From Thermoplasmata archaeon (GTDB lineage: Archaea > Thermoplasmatota > Thermoplasmata > Lutacidiplasmatales > UBA184), in NCBI GenBank assembly GCA_030044695.1, contig JASIDM010000052.1, positions 1 to 18,643 of the forward strand: DNA of 18,643 nucleotides, read 5' to 3'. The translations under genes and the position numbers were made by a program. Below the pieces are notes generated by a model, which worked only from the letters and a program-made list of their open reading frames with translations, had not been told where the DNA came from and searched no databases. This document shows, in pieces, positions 1 to 7,282 of this stretch. Every line of letters starts with the position of its first letter. Positions within the stretch are counted from its first letter, which is position 1.

Positions 1-993
1 GGCAAGGTGCCAGTCCGGCCAGGGCGGGAACCGGGCGATGGCGTGTCGGACCGCCGGACGGTCGTGCTCGGAGCCCCGCAGCTCGATGTCCAGCACCTCC
101 CAGTCGGCGACCGGCGATCCCGCGGGCGGCCCGAGCAGTCCCTCCCGCCGCAACAGGGCCTGGGTGAACTCGCGGGGGACCACCGGGGTGCCGTGCAGGT
201 CGACCGGGCTCTCCGAGGCCAGCCCCAGTTGGCCCAGCGTCCGGAGCAGCTCGATCCCGGGGCCCCCCTCCTTCCACTCGCATCGGCGGAGCCCCTTGCT
301 CCGCAGGCTGTCGGGGAGGGTCGCCGGCTCGGAGTGCAGGGTCCGGTAGAGGACCGTCCGCCCGACCGGGGCCGCGAAGTCGAACGCCTCCTCGCCGCTC
401 AGGGGAGGGTAGGCTCGGTAGGCCCCGTCCTCGAAGACGACCGCCGGCTGGACCATCTCGTCCAGGAACGTCATCGGCGACCAGCTGAACGACGGCCGAG
501 GCGAGGGGGGTCGGAGGTCCCTCCACCCGTCGCGGAGGAGGATCGCGTCGACACGATCGAAGGGGGCGGCCGCGGCGGCGGCGAGGACGTTCGACACCCC
601 CGGAACCTGTCCGAGCCCGGGGACCGCGAGAAGATGGGCGGCCCGGAAGGCCGGATCGAGCTCGAGCTGACGCCGGGTCGTGTGGAACAGGCCCCCGAAA
701 TCGAGGTACGGCACCCGCGCGTCCAGGGCCGCCCCCATGGCGTCGAGATTGAACGGATACGGCGTGGCGTTCACGACGACGGTCGCGCCCCGGAGCAGGG
801 TGGCGGTCGCCCGGCGGTCCCGGACGTCCAGCGCGGCGGTCCGGGCGCGGTCCCCCGCGGCCCGGGCCGCCGCCTCGGCGAGCTCAGGATCGAGGTCCGC
901 GACGACGATCTCGTCGAACGCGCGGCCGGCGGCGAGCTGACGGACCGCGCCCCGTCCCGTGAGCCCTCCGCCGCCCAGGACCACGACGCGCAT
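1..993 (-). CDS. Saccharopine dehydrogenase-like NAD(P)-dependent oxidoreductase (3' end outside window)
   Basis: The reading frame opens with ATG at 993 and stays open for 331 codons to the window edge, so the C-terminus is missing. Seen: an N-terminal Rossmann fold with the dinucleotide motif VLGGGGLTGRG (residues 4-14), an acidic residue after strand 2 (VVADLD), and then VVVNATPYPFN and a VPYLDFGG segment. This strand order is typical of the saccharopine dehydrogenase / lysine-6-dehydrogenase / carboxynorspermidine synthase superfamily. Known members oxidise or reduce secondary amines of amino acids or polyamines; the exact substrate cannot be read from the sequence. The gene starts 28 nt after the DUF885 gene on the same strand, so it is probably the distal gene of the glnA-side row. 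No convincing Shine-Dalgarno sequence is seen. The superfamily is fairly sure; the reaction is not. Confidence 0.82.
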   Translation of the reverse strand, partial: MRVVVLGGGGLTGRGAVRQLAAGRAFDEIVVADLDPELAEAAARAAGDRARTAALDVRDRRATATLLRGATVVVNATPYPFNLDAMGAALDARVPYLDFGGLFHTTRRQLELDPAFRAAHLLAVPGLGQVPGVSNVLAAAAAAPFDRVDAILLRDGWRDLRPPSPRPSFSWSPMTFLDEMVQPAVVFEDGAYRAYPPLSGEEAFDFAAPVGRTVLYRTLHSEPATLPDSLRSKGLRRCEWKEGGPGIELLRTLGQLGLASESPVDLHGTPVVPREFTQALLRREGLLGPPAGSPVADWEVLDIELRGSEHDRPAVRHAIARFPPWPDWHLA

Positions 994-1021
994 CCGCCCG
1001 ACCTGGCCCACCGTCCAACGG

Positions 1022-2863
1022 TCAGGCCCGACGCGCGGACGAACGCCGTCGTGGGGCCCGCGCGGCCGTCCGTCGCGGGCGCGACGCCCGCGTCCGATCG
1101 ATCCAGGCCCGGACCCGGGCCTCGAGCTCCCCGAGGGGGAGCCCGCCGTCCGCGAGGACCGTGTCGTGGAACGCCCGTTCGTCGAACGCCGGGCCCAGCG
1201 AGGTCTCCGCCAGCGTGCGCAGCTCGCGGAGCTTGAGCTGGCCGAGCTTGTAGGCGAGCGCCTGACCGGGCCAGACGATGTAGCGGTCGACCTCGACCGT
1301 GATCTCCGGCTCCGTCATCCCGGTATGCTCGCGGAAGAAGTCGATGGCGCGCTCCCGGGACCAGCCGAGCGCATGCATCCCGGTGTCGACGACCAGCCGG
1401 ATCGACCTCCAGATGTCGTGGTCGAGGGCGCCGAAGCGGGCGTACGGGTCCCGATAGAGGCCGAGCTCCTCGCCCAGGGTCTCGGCGTACAGCCCCCACC
1501 CCTCCACGAACGCCGTCTCGCCGCTGAAGCGACGGAACTCCGGCACGTCCTCGAGCTCCGCCGCCAGGGCGAGCTGGAGGTGGTGGCCGGGGACCGCCTC
1601 GTGCAGGGTCAACGACTCCATGCGCCACCGCAGGCGGGCCGGGAGGTCGTAGGTGTTGACGTAGAAGTTCCCGGGGCGCCCCTCTTCGGGAGAGCCCGAG
1701 ACGTAGTACGCCGCCGGGACGCTGGGGGCCTGGAACTCGGGGATGGGGCGCACGCCGTACGGGAGGCGAGGGAGCCGGCCGAAGTGGACCGCCAGCTCGG
1801 GGTCGATCCGCTTGGCGAGCGCGCGGTAGTCGTCCACGAGCTCCTCGGCGGACCCGAACCGGAACCTCGGGTCGCTCCGCAGGAAGCGGTGGAACTCGGC
1901 GAGGGTCCCGGTGAACCCCGTCGAGCGGACGAGCGCCTCGATCTCGGCCCGCGTCCGGCGGACCTCGGCGAGCCCGATCTCGTGGATCTGCTGCGGCGTC
2001 TGGTCGGTCGTCGTGGTCCATCGGACGTGGTGGGCGTACCCGTCCGGGCCGTCCGGCAGCGCGCTGGCCCCGATGGTGGCCCGGGTCGCCGGCAGGTAGA
2101 CGTCGACCAGATGCTGGCGGAGACGCTGGAACGCCGGCCGGACCTGTTCCTCGTACAGCCGTCGGGCGTCCGAGGTCAGGCGGGACCGGTCGGCCTCGGT
2201 AAGGGAGCTCGGCAGGTCCCGCATCGGCTCCCAGAGCGCGCTCGCGTCGATCTTCTCGGGGACCAGGGCGTCGACCTGGGCAGCGACCCCGCCGAGCGCG
2301 ACGCGCGGCGGAACGACGCCCCGCCGGCGCCCCTCCTCGAGCAGCGCGATCGTCTGGGTCACCGCCAGCGGCAGGCCACGGAGCCGATCGACGATCGCCT
2401 CGACATCGGCCCGGGTCCGGCGCGGCTGGATCGGGAGCAGCTGGCCCGCCTGGATGTGGAGACCGTCCATCTGGTTGAGCGGCATCCAGAGGTTCCGGGG
2501 ATAGCCGAAGTGGAACGGGAACGGGTCGTCGCCGAACCTCCGGCCCGCGGCCGCGGTGCGGAGCAGCCCCCCGTAGAGACGGTGGTTGAGCCGCTCCGCC
2601 GGGCTCAGCGACCGGGGCGCGAACCGGGCATACGTCCGCAGGCTCTCCTGGAGGTGCTGCTCCCGGGTCGCGATCCCCTTCGGGGAGTCATCGGTCCAGC
2701 GACCGTTCTGGCCCGGGTAGCCGACGCCGGTCGCGACCTCCGGGACCTGGACCATCCAGCGCCCCCAGTCCTCGGAGAGGAACCTCCGGAACCTCGCGTC
2801 GGCGCCGGTCCGTCGTGACGTGGCGGTTCGTGCTTGCGTCACGGGGGGGCTCGCCGGCGCCAT
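1022..2863 (-). CDS. DUF885 family zinc-metallopeptidase-like protein
   Basis: The product is 613 aa, the usual length for DUF885 proteins (about 580-620). The signature HEAVPGHH lies at residues 421-428 and is followed by FVEGWGLYAE with E454. This matches the HExxxGHH...E arrangement thought to bind zinc in this family. The C-terminal part, with GMHALGWSRE and the IVWPGQALAYKLG segment, is also typical. No signal peptide or membrane helix is seen, so a cytoplasmic peptidase-like role is likely; the substrate is unknown. The start is taken as ATG at 2863, 14 nt after the stop of the upstream gene. A GTG at 2842 is an alternative, and neither has a clear Shine-Dalgarno sequence. The open frame extends far upstream to 3343, but that part is antisense-frame shadow of the preceding gene and lacks family similarity. 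Confidence 0.9.
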   Translation of the reverse strand: MAPASPPVTQARTATSRRTGADARFRRFLSEDWGRWMVQVPEVATGVGYPGQNGRWTDDSPKGIATREQHLQESLRTYARFAPRSLSPAERLNHRLYGGLLRTAAAGRRFGDDPFPFHFGYPRNLWMPLNQMDGLHIQAGQLLPIQPRRTRADVEAIVDRLRGLPLAVTQTIALLEEGRRRGVVPPRVALGGVAAQVDALVPEKIDASALWEPMRDLPSSLTEADRSRLTSDARRLYEEQVRPAFQRLRQHLVDVYLPATRATIGASALPDGPDGYAHHVRWTTTTDQTPQQIHEIGLAEVRRTRAEIEALVRSTGFTGTLAEFHRFLRSDPRFRFGSAEELVDDYRALAKRIDPELAVHFGRLPRLPYGVRPIPEFQAPSVPAAYYVSGSPEEGRPGNFYVNTYDLPARLRWRMESLTLHEAVPGHHLQLALAAELEDVPEFRRFSGETAFVEGWGLYAETLGEELGLYRDPYARFGALDHDIWRSIRLVVDTGMHALGWSRERAIDFFREHTGMTEPEITVEVDRYIVWPGQALAYKLGQLKLRELRTLAETSLGPAFDERAFHDTVLADGGLPLGELEARVRAWIDRTRASRPRRTAARAPRRRSSARRA

Positions 2864-2877
2864 CCGGGGTGTCGATA

Positions 2878-3525
2878 TCAGCTTCCCGAGCCGCGGCGGA
2901 CCGCCGGCGCCCGGCCCGCACGCGGGGGCTCGGCCGTCGAGCTGCCCCGTTCCACGGACGGCGCCGGGGCCGTGGACGCCGGCGCCCCGGTGCGTTGCCA
3001 GAGGTCCCGGAACGTCTCGAAGTGACGGAGGAACGGGTCGGCGCGCCGCCGGTCCTCCAGCTCGCCGAGGGCGATCTCGAGGAGGGCCTTCGCCCGCGGA
3101 TCGCCGGCCGAGGCCTGGGCGAAGTACACGCACAGCACCTGGTAGTGCGGCAGCACGAAGGCGTCCGGCCGGGGCGTGCTCATGTCCCCCTTGCGGGGCC
3201 GGTAGATCCGGTCGATCGGGACCTCGAGGGCCACGACCTTGCGGTGCGAGAAGCCGAAGTAGCGACCGGCGCCGACGACGCGCGTCACCTCCCGGACGTT
3301 GCCGTTGAGGTTGTTCGTGAGGCGGTCGCACTCGTGCCAGCACCAGAGCCCGAAGCCGTGGTCCCCTTCCTGGTACGCCTCCCAGGCTTGGCCGTACAGG
3401 CGTCGCTCCCGCTCCTCCTCGGGGACCTCGGGAGGAAGGCCGGCCTTCCAGTCCGAGATCAGCACGTCGACCCGCATCGACGGCGAGAAGGCGGTCCGGG
3501 GCGGGACGGCGCTGGGATCCGGCAT
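2878..3525 (-). CDS. Conserved-looking hypothetical protein, 215 aa
   Basis: I do not recognise this protein. Residues about 17-165 look like a folded domain rich in aromatic residues, with WKAGLPPEVPEEERERR, the segment FGLWCWHECDRLTNNLNG, FGFSHRKVVALEVP and HYQVLCVYFAQA. The last ~40 residues are low-complexity Ala/Pro/Arg/Ser and probably disordered. There is no signal peptide or membrane span. The WCWHECD cluster could bind metal, but nothing proves it. ATG at 3525 was chosen because it lies 7 nt after the amidohydrolase stop; ATG at 3477 (MRVDVLISDW) is an alternative closer to the folded part. It sits between the amidohydrolase and the DUF885 peptidase with very short gaps, so it is very likely co-transcribed with them. 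The gene is likely real because codon-position bias and gene packing both fit; the function is unknown. Confidence 0.75.
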   Translation of the reverse strand: MPDPSAVPPRTAFSPSMRVDVLISDWKAGLPPEVPEEERERRLYGQAWEAYQEGDHGFGLWCWHECDRLTNNLNGNVREVTRVVGAGRYFGFSHRKVVALEVPIDRIYRPRKGDMSTPRPDAFVLPHYQVLCVYFAQASAGDPRAKALLEIALGELEDRRRADPFLRHFETFRDLWQRTGAPASTAPAPSVERGSSTAEPPRAGRAPAVRRGSGS

Positions 3526-3532
3526 CGCGACG

Positions 3533-5086
3533 CTAGGACGGCGTCGCCATATCAGGGGCACCGACCTCGCCGCCACGGCGGTACACGGGCCGCCCCGCGA
3601 TCCAGGTCTCCCGGACCGCCGCGCTCCCCGCGGCGACCATCGCCGGGAGCTGATGGACGTCGAGCACGACGAGATCGGCCCTCGCCCCCGGTCGAAGGTC
3701 CCCGCCCGGTTCCCCGATCGCCCGATGGGCCCCCTCGGTGTACAGCGCCAGCGCCTCGTCGACCGGAAGCGCCTGGTCCGGTCGAGGGTTCGCCGACCTC
3801 CCGAGGCGGTCGCGCCGCAGGACCGCCGCCCGGATCCCCAGCCACGGATCGGGAGGGTCGAACGGGGCGTCGCTCGAGCCCGCGACCGGGACGCCGAGCT
3901 CCCGGAACGTCCGAAAGAGGTAGGCGAACCGCGTGCGCTCGGGCCCCAAGCGCGATCCCAGCCAGGTGTCGCTGACCACGAACCCCGGCTGGACGACCAC
4001 CTGGGCCCCGAGTCGGGCGAGCGGCGCCAGGAGCGCGGGGGGCGTCAGGCTGGCGTGCTCGATCCGGGGCGACGGCTCGGCGTGCGGGAGCTGGCCCAGG
4101 AGCCGGATCGCGCGCGCGACGGCACGATCGCCGATGGCGTGGAGGGCGGGCTGCAACCCTCGGCGGCCCGCCTCCGCGAGCGCGGCAGCGAACTCCTCGT
4201 CGCGGCGTCGGTCCAGCCCGCGCTGGGCGGGGTCGTCGTCGTACGGCTCGTCGAGGGCGGCGGTCCGCGGGCCGAACGCCCCGTCGAGGAACCCCTTCAC
4301 GCCGACCACGGCGAAGGCGCCCCTCGCCGTCGTCGGGGTCGCCGCGAGCGTTCCGACCGAGCTGAGCGGGGGATACGCACGGACCCGGACGGCGAGCCGG
4401 CCCGCCGACGCGAGATCCCCCAGCGCGGAGAGCTCCTCGGGAGAGGTGTTCATGGTGCCGACCGTGGTGAGCCCGAAGGCGGCGAGCGCGGTCACGACCG
4501 CTTCGAGGTCCGCGAGCGTCACCGGCAACGCCGCCGCGAGGATCGGTCGTAGCGCCTCCAGGGCCTCTTCGACCACGACCGAGGGCGGAGCTCCCTCCGC
4601 CTCCGAGGGGCTTCGACCCCCGTAGGCGACGTCGAGGGCGGTCGAGTTCAACGCGGCGGCGTGCCCGCTCGCCTGCAGGAGCACGAGCGGGCGGGATGGC
4701 ACCGCCGCGTCGAGCTCGGCGAGCGACGGGAAGCGACGTTCCGTCAGCCGGTCGAGGCTCAGTCCTCGACCGACGATGGGACCGTCGGGGTGCGACGCCG
4801 CCCAGCGTCCGAGCCCGTCACTAAGCTCGGCGACGGAACGGGCCGATGAGGCGTCGAAGGCCAGGCGGGCACGGCCGAGCTCGCCGAGGTGCAGGTGGGC
4901 GTCCGCGAGCCCCGGTACGACGAGCCGTCCCTCCAGCTCCACGCGATCCGCCCCGGTGGGGACAGCGCGGCGGGCAACCTCCTCGGGACCGGCCACGAGG
5001 ACCCGACCGTCCTCGATGGCGAGCGCCTCTCCGTACCCGGCTCCGGTGTAGATCCGCCCCCCGACGAAGAGGGTCGCCTCGGTCAA
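3533..5086 (-). CDS. Amidohydrolase family protein (YtcJ/Amidohydro_3 type)
   Basis: The product is 517 aa. An N-terminal beta-sandwich strand (GGRIYTGAGYGEALAIEDGR) leads into the metal-binding ADAHLHL motif with H64 and H66. Further family marks are LLQASGHAAALNS, LHAIGDRAV with H316 and D320, SSDAPFDPPDPW with catalytic-type D406, and a C-terminal return to the sandwich (GDLRPGARADLVVLD). The Amidohydro_3 group includes N-substituted formamide deformylases and other C-N hydrolases. They act in the cytoplasm with bound zinc or similar metals; the substrate here is not known. The start is TTG at 5086, with GGAG seven bases upstream on the minus strand; no ATG is close by. It lies 55 nt after glnA, and that gap contains a small hairpin. 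The next gene starts 7 nt downstream, so an operon is likely. Confidence 0.88.
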   Translation of the reverse strand: MTEATLFVGGRIYTGAGYGEALAIEDGRVLVAGPEEVARRAVPTGADRVELEGRLVVPGLADAHLHLGELGRARLAFDASSARSVAELSDGLGRWAASHPDGPIVGRGLSLDRLTERRFPSLAELDAAVPSRPLVLLQASGHAAALNSTALDVAYGGRSPSEAEGAPPSVVVEEALEALRPILAAALPVTLADLEAVVTALAAFGLTTVGTMNTSPEELSALGDLASAGRLAVRVRAYPPLSSVGTLAATPTTARGAFAVVGVKGFLDGAFGPRTAALDEPYDDDPAQRGLDRRRDEEFAAALAEAGRRGLQPALHAIGDRAVARAIRLLGQLPHAEPSPRIEHASLTPPALLAPLARLGAQVVVQPGFVVSDTWLGSRLGPERTRFAYLFRTFRELGVPVAGSSDAPFDPPDPWLGIRAAVLRRDRLGRSANPRPDQALPVDEALALYTEGAHRAIGEPGGDLRPGARADLVVLDVHQLPAMVAAGSAAVRETWIAGRPVYRRGGEVGAPDMATPS

Positions 5087-5100
5087 CGCTACGCTCCGCC

Positions 5101-5117
5101 GGGGGCCGAGCGCCCCC
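5101..5117 (-). other. GC hairpin between glnA and the amidohydrolase gene
   Basis: A perfect 6-bp inverted repeat, GGGGGC and GCCCCC, is separated by a 5-nt loop (cgagc). It lies in the 55-nt gap, 14 nt before the TTG start of the amidohydrolase gene. On the transcript it could form a stable stem that separates glnA expression from the downstream genes by processing or attenuation. No U-run follows, so it is not a standard terminator. In DNA this GC-rich such stems also occur by chance. Confidence 0.35.
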
Positions 5118-5141
5118 TCGGGACGCCGGCGCCCGGCCCGC

Positions 5142-6602
5142 CTAGACGTCCAGGTACCGATAGAACTCGTACGGATGCGGCCGCAGGTTCAACTCGAGCT
5201 GTTCCTCCCGCTTCATCTCGACGTAGGTGTCCAGGAGGCTGGCCGCGAACGCCGGCTTGAGAAAATCGCGGTCCGAACCCAGGCAGTCGAGGGCCTCGCC
5301 CAGCGAGCCGGGGAGCTCGCGGACCCCGAGCTCCTTCCGCCGAGCGGGGGAGAGCTTGTAGATGTTCTCGTCGACCGGGGGGGGCGGCTCGATCTTGCGG
5401 CGGATCCCGTCCAGGCCGGCGAGGGCGAGGGCCGACTGGGTCAGGTAGATGTTGGCGGCCGAATCCGGCGTGCGGTACTCGATCCGCTTCGCCCCGGGGC
5501 GGCCCCGGTGGTAGAACGGGATCCTCACGTTGGCCGAGCGGTTGGCCTTGCTCCAGGCGATGAACACCGGGGCCTCGTAGCCCGGGACGAGACGACGGTA
5601 GGAGTTCGTGATCGGGTTCGTGATGGCGCAGAGCGCGCGCGCGTGCTCCAGCAGCCCGCCGATGTAGTAGCGGCACGTCTGGCTCACCTCGGCGTAGGGG
5701 TCCGCCGCGTCGTAGAACGTGTTCGTCCCCTTCGTCCACAGCGACTGGTTGGTGTGCATGCCGATGCCGTTGTCGCCGTAGATCGGCTTCGGCATGAGGC
5801 AGGCGAGCTTGCCGTGGCGGTGGGCGACGTTCTTCAGGACGTACCTCAGGTCCTGGACGTGGTCGGCCATCGGGACCAGCTCGTCGAAGCGGAGGTTGAT
5901 CTCCGACTGGCTCGCCGTCGCCACCTCGTGGTGGTGGGCGTCCATCGTCAGATGGAAGTCGTCGGTGAGGATGTTGCAGACCTCGGCGCGGAAGCCGACC
6001 AGCGAGTCCACCGGGGGGGTGCGATGGTAGCCCTCCTTGAACCGGATCGTCGCGTGCGAGTTGCCCGGCTGCCAGGGGGACTCGGCCTGGCGGATCAGGT
6101 AGCCGGCGCCGGCCCAGGCGTCCCGCACGCCGTCGTACGACGGCACGAGCTCGACCTCGTCGAAGACGAAGAACTCGATCTCGGGACCCCAGTACGACCG
6201 GTCGAACCCGGCGTCGGCGAGGACCCGCTCCGTGCGCCGGGCGACCCCCCGCGGGTCGTGGTCGTAGGAGTCCTTGGAGGCGCCCAGCCGGACGTCGCAG
6301 ATGAACCGCACCGTCCGCCCCACGTCGGGATTCCACGGGATCGTGGCCATCGTGGAGGCGTCGGGGACCAGGAGCATGTCCGACTCGAAGATCTCGCGGA
6401 ACCCGCGGACCGACGACCCGTCGAGCTTCGGGACGCCCGTGCGGAACATCTCCGCCTCGAGCGCCTCGCGGGGGATGTCGACCTGGTTGTACCCGCCGAA
6501 GACGTCCGTGTAGAACAGCTGGACCCAGCGTACCTTCTCGGAGGCCAGCCGCTCGACCATCGTCTCGCCGTCCGCCGCCTTCTCGACCGCTCCCGTCGTC
6601 AT
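5142..6602 (-). CDS. glnA: Glutamine synthetase, type I
   Basis: This enzyme makes glutamine from glutamate, ammonia and ATP. The 486-aa length fits type I enzymes. Landmarks in order are a beta-grasp N-domain ending near KLDGSSVRGF, the metal-site glutamates in GPEIEFFVF, HHHEVATASQSEI, the PKPIYGDNGIGMH block with metal-type H283, NRSANVRIP, RIEYRTPDSAANIYL, and the family-typical C-terminus GSLGEALDCL...YEFYRYLDV. N285 stands where most type I enzymes have the second His of the GMHxHQSL motif. The segment NIYKLSP occupies the adenylylation-loop position but lacks the NLYDLPPEE surroundings of adenylylated bacterial enzymes. Start ATG 6602 (MTTGAVEK) was chosen over an upstream frame extension that would run through the promoter region. 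The gene is transcribed divergently from an Lrp/AsnC regulator and is followed by a row of nitrogen-related genes. Confidence 0.97.
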   Translation of the reverse strand: MTTGAVEKAADGETMVERLASEKVRWVQLFYTDVFGGYNQVDIPREALEAEMFRTGVPKLDGSSVRGFREIFESDMLLVPDASTMATIPWNPDVGRTVRFICDVRLGASKDSYDHDPRGVARRTERVLADAGFDRSYWGPEIEFFVFDEVELVPSYDGVRDAWAGAGYLIRQAESPWQPGNSHATIRFKEGYHRTPPVDSLVGFRAEVCNILTDDFHLTMDAHHHEVATASQSEINLRFDELVPMADHVQDLRYVLKNVAHRHGKLACLMPKPIYGDNGIGMHTNQSLWTKGTNTFYDAADPYAEVSQTCRYYIGGLLEHARALCAITNPITNSYRRLVPGYEAPVFIAWSKANRSANVRIPFYHRGRPGAKRIEYRTPDSAANIYLTQSALALAGLDGIRRKIEPPPPVDENIYKLSPARRKELGVRELPGSLGEALDCLGSDRDFLKPAFAASLLDTYVEMKREEQLELNLRPHPYEFYRYLDV

Positions 6603-6635
6603 CGGCCGCCCGCCCCGGCGGCTCGAGCGCCGCCC

Positions 6636-6649
6636 GGCTACAAGAAGCC
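6636..6649 (-). promoter_or_regulatory. Candidate glnA promoter element with inverted repeat
   Basis: GGCT and AGCC form a 4-bp inverted repeat around acaaga. On the minus strand the same bases read CTTCTTGTAG, the most A/T-rich stretch upstream of glnA and 35-48 nt before its ATG. That is a workable position for a TATA-like box with a short leader. The match to archaeal TATA boxes is weak. Confidence 0.3.
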
Positions 6650-6662
6650 TGGGCCGGGGGAA

Positions 6663-6678
6663 CTGGTCGATCGTCCAG
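6663..6678. promoter_or_regulatory. 16-bp near-perfect palindrome, candidate Lrp/AsnC operator
   Basis: The site CTGGTCGATCGTCCAG is symmetric at 14 of 16 positions (CTGG-n-CGATCG-n-CCAG). It lies in the 121-bp gap between the divergent glnA and Lrp-type genes, just upstream of the TATA-like box of the regulator. Lrp/AsnC proteins bind palindromes of about 13-16 bp as dimers and often control their own gene and an adjacent amino-acid metabolism gene, so binding here is a reasonable inference. Confidence 0.45.
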
Positions 6679-6694
6679 ATTCTTCCCACCAGGG

Positions 6695-6700
6695 CTTATC
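6695..6700 (+). promoter_or_regulatory. TATA-like box of the Lrp-type gene (leaderless layout)
   Basis: The A/T-rich hexamer CTTATC stands out of GC-rich surroundings and is centred about 26 nt before the ATG at 6724. That is the archaeal distance from TATA box to transcription start, so transcription would begin at or next to the start codon. No Shine-Dalgarno sequence precedes the ATG, which agrees with a leaderless mRNA. Confidence 0.5.
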
Positions 6701-6723
6701 TCCCACCGTTCCGTTCAAGGGAC

Positions 6724-7215
6724 ATGGGCCGTGCGTCCACCCTGGACGAGCTCGACCGTTCCATCCTGGTGGAGCTGAACGTCGACGCGCGGGCGAGCCA
6801 TCGGGCGATCGCCCACCGGCTCGAGGTCTCCCCGACCACGGTGAGCTCGAGGATCGCCCAGATGGAGGCGGACGGGGTGATCCGCGGTTACGTGCCGGTC
6901 CTCGACGACGAGCGCCTCGGCTGGGACCTCTGCGCCGTGGTCGGGGTGCGCATCTCCAAGGGCAGGCTGCGGGAGGTCGAGGAGCGGCTCGCCCACGATC
7001 CTCACGCCTACGCCATCTACGACGTCACCGGCGACTACGATGCCCTGCTGATCGGGCGCTTCCGGGACCGACGCGACCTCGACCGGTTCGTCAAGCATGC
7101 GCTCCAGGACCCCCACGTCGAGCGGTCGAACACCCAGGTCGTCCTCAACCGGGTCAAGGAGGAGCGCAGGGTACCGGTCGTGCTGAAGCCGGGGCCGCGA
7201 ACGGCGGCGGACTAG
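6724..7215 (+). CDS. Lrp/AsnC family transcriptional regulator
   Basis: The product is 163 aa, normal for the family. Residues about 7-55 form the N-terminal winged helix-turn-helix: LDELDRSILVELNVDARAS, then IAHRLEVSPTTVSSRIAQME, then GVIRGY. Residues about 65-145 form the ligand-binding RAM/AsnC domain, including the typical turn DVTGDYDALL followed by DLDRFV. Such proteins assemble as dimers to octamers, sense amino acids such as Leu, Lys or Gln, and activate or repress metabolic genes. The divergent neighbour glnA and the palindrome in the shared promoter region suggest that it controls nitrogen assimilation and itself. The effector is not known. An LsrF-like gene starts 67 nt downstream on the same strand and may be co-transcribed. 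Confidence 0.95.
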   Translation: MGRASTLDELDRSILVELNVDARASHRAIAHRLEVSPTTVSSRIAQMEADGVIRGYVPVLDDERLGWDLCAVVGVRISKGRLREVEERLAHDPHAYAIYDVTGDYDALLIGRFRDRRDLDRFVKHALQDPHVERSNTQVVLNRVKEERRVPVVLKPGPRTAAD

Positions 7216-7270
7216 GCCGACGGACGGGTCGCCCCCAAAGGCTATGGCTGTCGGCCGCCGAACGTCGGGG

Positions 7271-7276
7271 AAGGAG
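7271..7276 (+). promoter_or_regulatory. Shine-Dalgarno sequence that fixes the lsrF-like start
   Basis: AAGGAG lies 6 nt before ATG 7283. This supports that start over the in-frame ATG at 7244, which has no such site. The protein beginning at 7283 opens directly with the conserved DWGM segment of the family. Confidence 0.6.
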
Positions 7277-7282
7277 CGGAGC

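Noticed and set aside
959..2818. Long plus-strand open frame (619 codons) across the DUF885 gene
   Set aside because: It is antisense to a gene with clear family motifs on the minus strand; its product is Arg/Pro/Glu/Gly-rich without domains. Long false frames are expected at this GC content.
2864..3343. N-terminal extension of the DUF885 frame to 3343
   Set aside because: The extension overlaps the upstream hypothetical gene in another frame, is Arg/Pro/Gly-rich and has no DUF885 similarity.
6603..6689. Upstream extension of glnA to 6689
   Set aside because: It would place the regulator-glnA promoter region inside coding sequence and lacks similarity to glutamine synthetase N-termini; ATG 6602 gives the normal length.
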